Shown here piece by piece: positions 26,965-34,654 of a stretch of DNA of 64,000 bases. The DNA comes from Reyranella aquatilis (lineage in GTDB: Bacteria; Pseudomonadota; Alphaproteobacteria; Reyranellales; Reyranellaceae), in the NCBI RefSeq assembly GCF_020880995.1, contig NZ_JAJISD010000005.1:248001-312000 (forward strand), read 5' to 3'. The notes under the pieces were generated by a model. The model saw only the letters and a list, made by a program, of their open reading frames with translations, ran no database searches and had not been told where the DNA came from. The position numbers and the translations under genes were made by a program. The stretch's first letter is position 1. The number at the start of each line of letters is the position of its first letter.

Positions 26965-27006
26965 GATAAGCTCGCGCGAAACGGACAAGAAAACTCGAGA
27001 GGAAAC

Positions 27007-28188
27007 ATGCCCTACGCCAGCGGCCGCGTCATTCACGACGCCGATGCGCACATCATGGAAGTGCCCGGTTTTCTGGAAGACCATCTGGAGGCGAGGCATC
27101 GCGCGGCGGTCACCGACCAGGTCCTGTTTCCCCGCCACGAGGGCTTCCACAGCACGCGGCTGAAGGCTGATCCCGCCGCCCCCTTCGACGAGACGCAGAT
27201 CATGCTGCGCAAGAACTGGGAGGCGCTGGGGGCATCGAGCAACCTGGACCGCCCGCGCTCGATCGACCTGCTGGGCTTCGCCAGCCAGCTCATGTTCACC
27301 ACGGCGCTGCTCAACTATTCCTCGGTCCTGGAAGGCGGACGCGACGTCGAGCTGACCTACGCCGTGGCGCGTGCCCATACGCGGCACATGGTCGAGTTCT
27401 GCTCGGTCGACCGCCGCCTGCTGCCGACCGGCTATGTGCCGCTGGTCGACTTCGAGCGCACCGCCCGAGCGGCCCGCGAAGCGATCGAACTCGGTGCCAA
27501 GGCGCTGATGATCCCGTCGCGCTGCCCCGACGCTCATTCGCCGAGCCACATCGGCTTCGATCCGCTATGGGCCATCGCCCAGGAGGCCGGCCTGCCGATC
27601 GTCTTCCATGTCGGCGGCGGCGGCAAACTTCTCGAGGACGCCTACTTCAACAATGGCCTGCCGCCCGTCCCTGACTTCCATGGCGGCGACGACAATTTCA
27701 AGTCGATCGACTACATGGCGATCGCCTATCCGCCGATGAAGGCGCTGACGGCGCTGGTGGTCGATCGCGTGCTCGATCGTTTCCCGGCGCTGAAGTTCGG
27801 CGTGATCGAGCAGGGCGCGTCATGGGTGCCGGGCTGGATGCGCAACATGGACAGCGCGCACAACGCCTTCTATCGCAACGAGGAGCGGCTGCAGAAGATG
27901 TCGCTGAAGCCCAGCGAGTTCGTGCAGCGCCAGGTCCGGGTCACCCCCTACCCTCACGAGGATGCGGGCTGGATCATCGCCAACACCGGCGACGACGTAT
28001 GCCTCTTCTCCTCCGACTATCCGCACGTCGAGGGCGGCCGCCATCCCATCAAGCGCTTCGAGGCGTCGATGGAGAAGGCCGGCACGACCGAGTCGCAGAA
28101 GCAGCGTTTCTATTGCGACAACTACATCGATCTGATGGGCGCCGGTCTCGCGCCCGAACTCCGCTATCCCGCACAGGCTGCCGCATGA
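27007..28188 (+). CDS. amidohydrolase family protein (Amidohydrolase_2)
   Basis: A 393-residue metal-dependent hydrolase or decarboxylase. It opens VIHDADAHIMEVPGFL (the D-A-H metal pattern), has LPIVFHVGGGGK with the metal His and CLFSSDYPHVEGG with the catalytic Asp. These residues are shared by ACMS decarboxylase and 4-oxalomesaconate-hydratase-like enzymes. ATG 27007 follows GAGGAAAC. It overlaps the downstream crotonase start by four bases, so the two are translationally coupled. The substrate is probably an aromatic or diacid degradation product. Confidence 0.88.
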   Translation: MPYASGRVIHDADAHIMEVPGFLEDHLEARHRAAVTDQVLFPRHEGFHSTRLKADPAAPFDETQIMLRKNWEALGASSNLDRPRSIDLLGFASQLMFTTALLNYSSVLEGGRDVELTYAVARAHTRHMVEFCSVDRRLLPTGYVPLVDFERTARAAREAIELGAKALMIPSRCPDAHSPSHIGFDPLWAIAQEAGLPIVFHVGGGGKLLEDAYFNNGLPPVPDFHGGDDNFKSIDYMAIAYPPMKALTALVVDRVLDRFPALKFGVIEQGASWVPGWMRNMDSAHNAFYRNEERLQKMSLKPSEFVQRQVRVTPYPHEDAGWIIANTGDDVCLFSSDYPHVEGGRHPIKRFEASMEKAGTTESQKQRFYCDNYIDLMGAGLAPELRYPAQAAA

Positions 28189-29015
28189 CCTACTCGACGC
28201 TCCTGATCGACCGCACCGGGCCGGTGCTCAAGATCACGACCAATCGGCCAGATGTGCTGAATGCGCAGAGCCGCATCCTGCTGGAGGAACTCGACGACGC
28301 CTTTGCCGCTGCGGTCAAGGACAGCGAGGTGCGGGTCATCATCCTGGCCGGCGCCGGCAAGCACTTTTCCGCCGGGCACGATCTCGGCAGCCCGCAGGAG
28401 ATGGAGGACCAGAAGAGGACGCCGCTGGAGCCCGGCTTCAAGGGCGAGTATCGCCGGCTGTGGGAGCGCTTCTTCGAGAACACGATGCGCTGGCGCGACC
28501 TGCCCAAGCCCACCATCGCGCAGGTCCAGGGCTACTGCATCATGGGCGGCATGATGATCGCCTCGGCCTGCGACATCATCATCGCCAGCGAGGATGCGCA
28601 GTTCGCCGACCGCGCCGTGAAGTGGGGCGGCAGCCACGTGCAGTATTTTTCGATGCCGTGGGACTTCGGCCCGCGCAAGACCAAGGAATATCTCTTCACC
28701 GGCGACTTCATCAGCGCCGCCGAAGCGGAGAAGGCAGGCCTCGTGAACCGCGTCGTCCCGCGCGACAGGCTCGAGGCCGAGACGATGGCGCTCGCGCAGA
28801 GAATCGCCGAGCGCGACCCCTATGCGCTGAAACTCGCGAAGGCGTCGGTCAACGAGACGCAGGACGCGCAGGGCTGGCGGCAGGCGATGGAGAACGCCTT
28901 CAAGAACTACATGCTCACCATCCCGCACCGCATCGAGATGGGAACCTACGGGCCCGCGGCACGGGAGAAGGCGCCCAAGGACCGCTTCGGTGTCCTCAAC
29001 AAGAACCCGGGGTGA
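28185..29015 (+). CDS. enoyl-CoA hydratase/isomerase family
   Basis: A 276-residue crotonase-fold protein. The oxyanion and acyl-CoA regions are GAGKHFSAGHDLGSPQE and VQGYCIMGGMMIASACDI; the usual hydratase Glu pair is not evident, as in several p-hydroxycinnamoyl or benzoyl-type crotonases. The long insert MEDQKRTPLEPGFKGEYRRL is a feature of a subgroup annotated as enoyl-CoA hydratases in degradation clusters. It is coupled to the amidohydrolase (ATGA overlap at 28185). It is convergent with the DUF4198 gene, four bases apart. Confidence 0.87.
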   Translation: MTYSTLLIDRTGPVLKITTNRPDVLNAQSRILLEELDDAFAAAVKDSEVRVIILAGAGKHFSAGHDLGSPQEMEDQKRTPLEPGFKGEYRRLWERFFENTMRWRDLPKPTIAQVQGYCIMGGMMIASACDIIIASEDAQFADRAVKWGGSHVQYFSMPWDFGPRKTKEYLFTGDFISAAEAEKAGLVNRVVPRDRLEAETMALAQRIAERDPYALKLAKASVNETQDAQGWRQAMENAFKNYMLTIPHRIEMGTYGPAAREKAPKDRFGVLNKNPG

Positions 29016-29019
29016 TCGC

Positions 29020-29727
29020 TCAGCGCTTCGGCGTCACCACCGGCGGACGCGGCGGCGCCACGAGGCCCTCCGCCACCTTGAAGGTCAGCATCGTGACGAA
29101 ACGCATCCCGTCATAGGGCTGGCTACCGTGCGTGCCGGGCGTGCCGTCGGCCACCGCCACCTCGATCGCGTAGGTGCCTTTCCACGGCAGCGCGACTTCG
29201 ATGCCGCCCGCATCGTCGGTCTTGAGTTCCCGGGTCCAGCCGAACTCGGTCACCACCTCCACCTTGGCTTTGGGTAGCGGCTTGCCGTCGTAGAAGACCT
29301 TGAAGCGGCCGGGTGTGCCGGTCGGCACGATGTCGAGGGGGATGATCGGCTTGCGCTCGCCGAAGTCGGCGACGTAGCGCGCCGAGTAGCGACCAAGCGT
29401 GCGCACGACCTTGTCGTTCTGCTTGCGCTCGGTGACCCGCGCCTGATCGGCCACGACGCTGGTGGTGCCGTCGGCTGCGCCGGTGAACAGGAACGACGTC
29501 GGCTTCTTCTCCGCCTTCAGCGGGGTGTCGCCCGCGCCGCCGAACGCCTTGGCGGCCGGCACGGGTTCGAACCGGTCGAGCAGGCCGGGCGATCCCTCGC
29601 GCAGGTTCTCGCCGAACTCCCCGAAATAGAGCTGGTAGCCCTCTCCGTCCGGCTCGAGCCAGAGCGCGTGCGCCGATGCGGCGCCGGCGAACGAGAGCCA
29701 CAACAGGGCGGCGATGACGATGCGCAT
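29020..29727 (-). CDS. DUF4198-type periplasmic protein
   Basis: A 235-residue exported protein. The Sec signal MRIVIAALLWLSFAGAASAHA ends at about ASA-HALWLEPDGEGYQLYFGEFGENL. The all-beta mature part, with FYDGKPLPKAKVEVVTEFG and WTRELKTDDAGGIEVALPWKGTY, matches DUF4198 proteins, periplasmic factors often linked to Ni or other cobalamin/metal uptake. I used ATG 29727 (GGAGG upstream) rather than ATG 29760. No transporter gene adjoins it. Function not established. Confidence 0.78.
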   Translation of the reverse strand: MRIVIAALLWLSFAGAASAHALWLEPDGEGYQLYFGEFGENLREGSPGLLDRFEPVPAAKAFGGAGDTPLKAEKKPTSFLFTGAADGTTSVVADQARVTERKQNDKVVRTLGRYSARYVADFGERKPIIPLDIVPTGTPGRFKVFYDGKPLPKAKVEVVTEFGWTRELKTDDAGGIEVALPWKGTYAIEVAVADGTPGTHGSQPYDGMRFVTMLTFKVAEGLVAPPRPPVVTPKR

Positions 29728-29954
29728 GGTCGATATCCTCCAGTCGGCAATATCTACCATGACCGCAATTAATTACTACTCGCAATCCATGATTGGACGC
29801 CAGCGCACTGAGACGAGGTGCCCCGAGGCGGGAGGGACATGCCATGAGTCTGGTCTCGCCTGATCCACACCCTTTGGGTGACTTTCCCCCTACCCACCCG
29901 CCCCGCCCCCGTATGAGGGGGTGGGACCTGAGGTTCGAGCGAAGGAAGCCGTCG

Positions 29955-30575
29955 TCACGCCGCGCGGCGCTTGCGCTCCTCCATTTCCACGCCCATCGCC
30001 TGCACGACCGAAGGCCGCTGCAGATGCCGCCGATGATAGGCCGTCAGGGCCGGCCATTTCGCGAGGTCGGCCTTCAGGAAGACCGCCCAGTTGAGCAGCG
30101 TCACGAGATAGGCGTCGGCCACGGTGAAGCGGTCGCCGACCAGGGTTTCGCGGTCGCCGAGGCGCCGGGCGATCGCGGCGAGCGTCGGCTCGAGATCGGC
30201 CTTCGCGGCCTCCTTCGCCTCGGCCGGCACCGCACTCGAGAAGATGTTGTAGAAGACCCGCTTGTGCACCTCGGTCCCGAGATAGTGCAGCGTGTCGATG
30301 AGCTGGTAGCGCTCGTCGCTGCCCCAGGCAGGGGCCAGGCCTGCTTCGGGCCTGCGGTCGGCGAGATACTGCAGCACCGACGCGCCCTCGTTCAGGATCC
30401 GGCCATCGTCGAGCCGCAGCGCCGGTACGTAGCCGTACGGCGACACGGCGAAGAAGTCGCCGCCATCGTCGGTCTTCTTGTTTTCTACGAAGCGGATGGT
30501 CACCGGCAGGCCGGCTTCGATCACGGCGATATGCGAGGCCAGCGAGCAGGCCAGCGGCGAGGCAAACAGTTCCAT
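29955..30575 (-). CDS. glutathione S-transferase, beta-like
   Basis: A 206-residue GST. N-terminal thioredoxin fold begins MELFASPLACSLASHIAV, with the catalytic Cys of beta-class enzymes at position 10. The GSH loop is seen as GYVPALRLDDGRIL and NEGASVLQYLADRRP, and the all-helical C-terminal domain contains FTVADAYLVTLLNWAVF. It is 39 bases downstream of a DUF1127 gene on the same strand and divergent from a TetR regulator that probably controls both genes. Substrate unknown. Confidence 0.92.
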   Translation of the reverse strand: MELFASPLACSLASHIAVIEAGLPVTIRFVENKKTDDGGDFFAVSPYGYVPALRLDDGRILNEGASVLQYLADRRPEAGLAPAWGSDERYQLIDTLHYLGTEVHKRVFYNIFSSAVPAEAKEAAKADLEPTLAAIARRLGDRETLVGDRFTVADAYLVTLLNWAVFLKADLAKWPALTAYHRRHLQRPSVVQAMGVEMEERKRRAA

Positions 30576-30614
30576 TTCAGTCTCCTTGGGGTTGTGGACC
30601 GGGTCGGTCGAGGT

Positions 30615-30872
30615 TCAGTGCGGCGAGCGGAGCCGGCGCCAGAACGGCTGGCGCGCCTCGAAGGCGGCCTGGGCCGGGGCGATGCCGGCGTCGCGCAGGG
30701 CGCGCTCGTCGACTTCGGCGAGCGTGTTTCTCGTTCGCGCCCGTTCCCGCCAAAGGCGCAGCTTCGCGAGGATGCGCCGGTGCAGCGGCAGGCGCGGCAG
30801 CCCCACGGACGTCAGGGTCGGGTCTTCGCAGAAGGGATCGACCGGAAACAGGTCGCGGCGTAAATGGCTCAT
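30615..30872 (-). CDS. DUF1127 (YjiS-like) small protein
   Basis: An 85-residue Arg-rich protein. The C-terminal RTRNTLAEVDERALRDAGIA is the DUF1127 core (D-x-x-L-R/A-D-I/AG-I). Members are common in alphaproteobacteria; some tune RNA or phosphate metabolism, most are uncharacterised. It is first in the minus-strand unit ahead of the GST and divergent from the TetR gene, within 25 bases of the first direct-repeat box, so TetR control is likely. Confidence 0.85.
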   Translation of the reverse strand: MSHLRRDLFPVDPFCEDPTLTSVGLPRLPLHRRILAKLRLWRERARTRNTLAEVDERALRDAGIAPAQAAFEARQPFWRRLRSPH

Positions 30873-30893
30873 GGTGGACTGCCCTCTTATTTA

Positions 30894-30965
30894 TATGCGA
30901 AGCAGTACACAAATATGAAAGACAGGGTCCGTCAAGGATAATTATGCGGAACGGTACAAAAATAG
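30894..30965. promoter_or_regulatory. paired direct-repeat boxes, candidate TetR operators
   Basis: The box TATGCGAAGCAGTACACAAA (start 30894) recurs as TATGCGGAACGGTACAAAAA (start 30943); 18 of the first 22 bases match and starts are 49 apart. The second box covers the TetR start codon, the first lies just upstream of the DUF1127 start, so one regulator could cover both promoters. Confidence 0.5.
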
Positions 30966-31555
30966 AGAAAGAAGCGCGCCCGCGCGGCCGTCCGCGCGGT
31001 TTCATTACCAGCGAGGTATTGGAGCGCGTGCGCGACGTGTTCCTGACCAAGGGATTCGCCGCCGCCTCGCTCGACGAACTCTCCGCGGCGGCCGGCCTCA
31101 ACCGGCCGAGCCTCTACGCCGCCTTCGGCGACAAGGAACAGCTCTACATCAGCACGCTCAAGCACATCGGGCAGAAGAGCGTCGAGGCGATGGACGCGAT
31201 CCTGTCGGGCCCGGAGCCGATCGAGCAGCGGCTTGGCCGTCTCTACAAGGGGGCGATCGACATCTACACCAAGCCGCCGAACCGGCCGGGCTGCATCATC
31301 GTCGCCACCGCAACCGTCGAATCGCCCTCCCATCCCCGGATCGGCGCGGCGGCCAACGAGATCCTGGCGAGCTTCGAGAAGGCCTTCGAGCGCGGCTTCG
31401 CGAGCAGCGACCTGAAGCCCGCGCCCTCGCCCGCCGAACGCGCCAGCATGGCGGGCGCCATCCTCTACGCCATCGGTATCCGCGCCCGGCTGGGCGTGCC
31501 AGCGGCGGAATTGAGGACCTTCACCAAATCGATGATCCCCGTGATCTGCCGCTAG
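30944..31555 (+). CDS. TetR/AcrR family transcriptional regulator
   Basis: A 203-residue regulator. The N-terminal HTH reads FLTKGFAAASLDELSAAAGLNRPSLYAAFGDKEQLY. The C-terminal part is a helical ligand-binding domain (SPAERASMAGAILYAIGIRARLG). It starts with an Arg/Lys-rich RNGTKIEKEARPRGRPRG, like the RutR/AcrR groups. It is divergent from DUF1127-GST and convergent with the MetE-like gene, overlapping its stop by four bases. A second box overlapping its own start suggests autoregulation. Confidence 0.92.
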   Translation: MRNGTKIEKEARPRGRPRGFITSEVLERVRDVFLTKGFAAASLDELSAAAGLNRPSLYAAFGDKEQLYISTLKHIGQKSVEAMDAILSGPEPIEQRLGRLYKGAIDIYTKPPNRPGCIIVATATVESPSHPRIGAAANEILASFEKAFERGFASSDLKPAPSPAERASMAGAILYAIGIRARLGVPAAELRTFTKSMIPVICR

Positions 31556-32613
31556 GCGTACCGCGCGCGCAGGATCCGGGCGGCCTCGGCTTCGGCCTTC
31601 AGCTTGAGATAGACCTCGTCGGTGTCGACGCGCGCGGCCGAGCCCGGCGCGAAGCCGCAATCGGGATTGAGGGTGATGCGCGTCTTGTCGATGCGCGTGA
31701 GCGCGCGCTCCACCCGCGACACGATCAGCGCCGCCGCTTCCGGTGCACCGGGCGTCACGTCGACGACGCCGAGGCCCAGTTCGAAATCCTCGCGCAGGCG
31801 CGACAGGCTCTCGAGATCGTCGGCGCCGGCGGCGGTGAACTCCATCGTGAGATGCTGCACCTTCAGTTTGTTGAGCTGGTTCAGGATCGGCCCGTAGGTG
31901 CCGGCATGGTGCTTCTCGCCGCGTACGCGGGCGCCGGCGCGACGGCAGAGATGGACCGCGAACTTGATGCCGTCGAAGCCCCTGACCGTCTCGTTGATCA
32001 TCTCGACGGCGAAATCGGCCGCGCGATCGGGATCGTCGTAGCTCTTGCGCACGTCGGGATCGACGAAAAGGCAGAGGTGCGGATCGTCGATCTGCACCAT
32101 CTCCACGCCCATGTCCCGCAGCAGCGCGATTTCGGCGCGCAGCGGCGCCACGCAATCGCGCACGAAGTCTTCGCGCGTCGGATAGGCCTTGCCCGAGCGA
32201 TCCTTGTCCCACAGCCGCTCGCCCAGCAGGGCCGGCGCCGGCAGCGTGATCTTGGTCGCCACGCGTGCGACCTCCTTCACGAATCTCGCCTCGGCGGCGA
32301 TGAACCCCGCAGGCTTGGGCGTCAGCTTCTCCGTGACGACGGTCCAGGGACGCCCGTCGACCGGATTGACCTCAAGGGTGAAACCGTGCGCCAGCTCGGC
32401 GATCACGCCGATATAGGAACGGCGGCGCCACTCGCCGTCGTTCACGACATCGAGGCCGGCCTTCTCCTGCAATGCGACGACGAAGCGGACGGCCGCATCC
32501 ATCGTGTGACGGTCGGCTTCGTTCCATTCCGGCTTTTCGATCAGTTCGCGCACGACGAGCGGGCGCGGGATCGAACCGACAATCGAGGCGGGAAACAGCG
32601 GCAGCTTTGTCAT
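31552..32613 (-). CDS. cobalamin-independent methionine synthase family (MetE C-terminal-like)
   Basis: A 353-residue protein corresponding only to the C-terminal catalytic half of MetE. Zinc ligands are visible as His and Cys in KFAVHLCRR and as the C-terminal Cys in LNPDCGFAPG; the Glu ligand probably lies in MEFTAAGADDLE. Stand-alone C-terminal MetE-like enzymes transfer methyl from other donors (e.g. methylated corrinoid or S-methylmethionine-type compounds) or act in catabolism. It opens LPLFPASIVGSIPRPLVV, typical of the group. It is 7 bases upstream of the nucleotidyltransferase on the same strand and overlaps the TetR stop. Confidence 0.85.
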   Translation of the reverse strand: MTKLPLFPASIVGSIPRPLVVRELIEKPEWNEADRHTMDAAVRFVVALQEKAGLDVVNDGEWRRRSYIGVIAELAHGFTLEVNPVDGRPWTVVTEKLTPKPAGFIAAEARFVKEVARVATKITLPAPALLGERLWDKDRSGKAYPTREDFVRDCVAPLRAEIALLRDMGVEMVQIDDPHLCLFVDPDVRKSYDDPDRAADFAVEMINETVRGFDGIKFAVHLCRRAGARVRGEKHHAGTYGPILNQLNKLKVQHLTMEFTAAGADDLESLSRLREDFELGLGVVDVTPGAPEAAALIVSRVERALTRIDKTRITLNPDCGFAPGSAARVDTDEVYLKLKAEAEAARILRARYA

Positions 32614-32620
32614 GCTCGTC

Positions 32621-33373
32621 TCACGGCTTCCACAGGGTCTGGGCGAGGTTCATGTCTTCCTGCGTATCGATCTCGCGATACTTGCCCGGCGTGTCGGCAT
32701 GGCCGAACGACATGCCCTGCTCGATCATGTCCTGGAACATGTGGATCAGGTATGCCTTCTGGAAGATCGCCGCCTCGCGATAGGGCCTGTCCCAGAACTC
32801 CGCCTTGCGGCGATGATAGAACTCGCGGAACCGGCGCGCGCCCTCGGCGCCGAACTTGGCGACACCGATGAACTCGCCGGTCGCCTCCTCGTAGGGAATG
32901 GTGCGGTAGACGCGCTCGACCCGGCCGCCGCGCGTGATCACCTTCTCCGCATCGTGCGGCGGGTGCTGGGTGCGCGGCTTGTAGTGCTCGCGCCAGTCGG
33001 TATCGACGCCCAGCGCCAGCTCGTCCGTCGACTGGACCAGGCCGCGCACGACATCCTTCGTGAAGAGGATGTCGGAGTAGCTGGTGACGAAGGGCCGGTC
33101 CATCAGGTCCTCGGCGCACATCAGCGACACGAGGATGTTGTTGTCGGGCCAGGCCCTGTTCTCGCGGAAGATGAAGTCGGGATAATCGCGCTTCACCGAT
33201 TCGATGCGATAGCCGCCGATGAACACGATCTCCGTACAGCCGCCGCCCTTCAGGGCCTCGACGGTCCAGTCCAGGATCCGCTTCCCCTGGATCTCGGCAA
33301 AGCATTTGGGAGCGTCTTCCGTGGTGGGCATGAGCCGGCTGCCCCGCCCGGCTCCGATGATGATGGCGCGCAT
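32621..33373 (-). CDS. nucleotidyltransferase family protein (sugar-phosphate/phosphocholine type)
   Basis: A 250-residue GT-A nucleotidyltransferase. The signature GAGRGSRLMPTTEDAPKCF starts the protein, followed by SYSDILFTKDVVRGL (nucleotide-binding Asp) and VDTDWREHYKPRTQHPP, the catalytic metal Asp. I chose ATG 33373, so the protein begins MRAIIIGAGRGS; the upstream extension is not family-like. Close relatives include phosphocholine cytidylyltransferases and UDP-glucose-type enzymes. It is upstream of the MetE-like gene on the same strand, which may be coincidental. Confidence 0.85.
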   Translation of the reverse strand: MRAIIIGAGRGSRLMPTTEDAPKCFAEIQGKRILDWTVEALKGGGCTEIVFIGGYRIESVKRDYPDFIFRENRAWPDNNILVSLMCAEDLMDRPFVTSYSDILFTKDVVRGLVQSTDELALGVDTDWREHYKPRTQHPPHDAEKVITRGGRVERVYRTIPYEEATGEFIGVAKFGAEGARRFREFYHRRKAEFWDRPYREAAIFQKAYLIHMFQDMIEQGMSFGHADTPGKYREIDTQEDMNLAQTLWKP

Positions 33374-33542
33374 GTCACAAGGACTGTGACGCAACCCTCT
33401 TCGCCGCGCCAGATACAAGAGGGCCACGGGAAGTCATTGCATTCCCTTTGTTGCCCGGCTGGGCAGCCCCCGGAAGTTCCCTTGTCTCGGCGTGAGATTG
33501 TGAGCGATGCTCCGAGTGGGATTCCAGGAGTGACACCCGAGT

Positions 33543-34526
33543 ATGGTCCTTCCCCTTCGCGGCCCCGTCTCGATGTCCACGGGCGAGAGCGTTCCCGGGA
33601 TGAGGGATCTCTATGAGGCCTACGGCAGTCTGATCGGGCACCGATATCTCGTGCATGACGAGGAGCCTGCCAAGGCGTTTCCCAGCCGCTTCGCCAACAT
33701 CTCGCTGCAGGAAGCCTGTGCAACCCGCTTCCAGGGCAGCGCCGCGCAGTTCGAGATGTCTTCGAACCACCATGGCCTCGATCTCGTGATCCTCTCCTTC
33801 GCCCTTTCGGGCCAAACACTCTGCTACCGGCAACGGAACAGTGAATGCACAGCGCCTGCCGGCGCCGCCATCCTGCATACGACGGACACGGCCCTGCATG
33901 CGCGCGCGAAGGGTGGCGGAGAAGTGATGGCGGTGGCCCTGCCGCGCGCCAAGCTTGGCGCCCTCGTCGCCGATCCCGACCATCTGACCCTGCGTCTATT
34001 GCCGGCCGAGAACGCGGCGCTGGCGCTGTTCGCAGGATATGCACGCAACTTCCTGGCGCTGGGCGGGGTCCCCGACCAGCGGATGGCCGGCCTGATTGGC
34101 GACCAGCTCTGCGACCTCGCGGCGCTGGCCCTCGGCGTCAACGGACGCGGCGGGGAAAAGGCCCAAGACGGCCAGGCACTGACCGATGCCCGGTACCACC
34201 GGGCAATGGCATACATCGTCCGTCATCTCGCCAATCCCGCGCTGGGCGACCGCGAGGTGGCTCGTCATCTGGGGCTATCGCCGTCCTCGGTGCGGCAGCT
34301 CTTTGCCCGCAAACAGACCACTCTGGCGCGGTCGATCCGCAACGCACGCGTCGAACGCGCCGCCGCCATGCTGGCAGACCCCGGGCAATCCCGTCGCAAG
34401 ATCGTCACCGTCGCCTACGAGTGCGGCTTCCACAGCCTGTCGGCCTTCTACGAAGCCTTCCACGAACGCTATGACGCACAGCCCCGCGATTTCCGCGCGG
34501 CCGCCCTGCCGCGAAGTCCCGACTGA
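33543..34526 (+). CDS. AraC family transcriptional regulator
   Basis: A 327-residue regulator with a C-terminal AraC double HTH: YIVRHLANPALGDREVARHLGLSPSSVRQLF is the first motif and TVAYECGFHSLSAFYEAFHERYDAQPRDFR the second. The N-terminal half (SLQEACATRFQGSAAQFE and so on) is an AraC-binding/cupin-like sensor. ATG 33543 is taken; ATG 33573 is a possible later start. It is divergent from the nucleotidyltransferase and precedes the VWA envelope operon by 129 bases, so it may control either. Confidence 0.9.
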   Translation: MVLPLRGPVSMSTGESVPGMRDLYEAYGSLIGHRYLVHDEEPAKAFPSRFANISLQEACATRFQGSAAQFEMSSNHHGLDLVILSFALSGQTLCYRQRNSECTAPAGAAILHTTDTALHARAKGGGEVMAVALPRAKLGALVADPDHLTLRLLPAENAALALFAGYARNFLALGGVPDQRMAGLIGDQLCDLAALALGVNGRGGEKAQDGQALTDARYHRAMAYIVRHLANPALGDREVARHLGLSPSSVRQLFARKQTTLARSIRNARVERAAAMLADPGQSRRKIVTVAYECGFHSLSAFYEAFHERYDAQPRDFRAAALPRSPD

Positions 34527-34654
34527 CGGATTCCGGAAGCGATTCTGACGAAATCCGAACGCCGCCGCATCACCCGGGTGGTAACGGGGGATGAGCTGTC
34601 GACGCACGATTCGTCGACGCCCCAGACACCCGGCCGGCAAAGAGGCGAAGGCTC

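Noticed and set aside
26347..27006. N-terminal extension of the amidohydrolase gene by 220 codons
   Set aside because: The extension covers the opposite-strand hydratase gene and has no domain; ATG 27007 with GAGGAAAC is the natural start.
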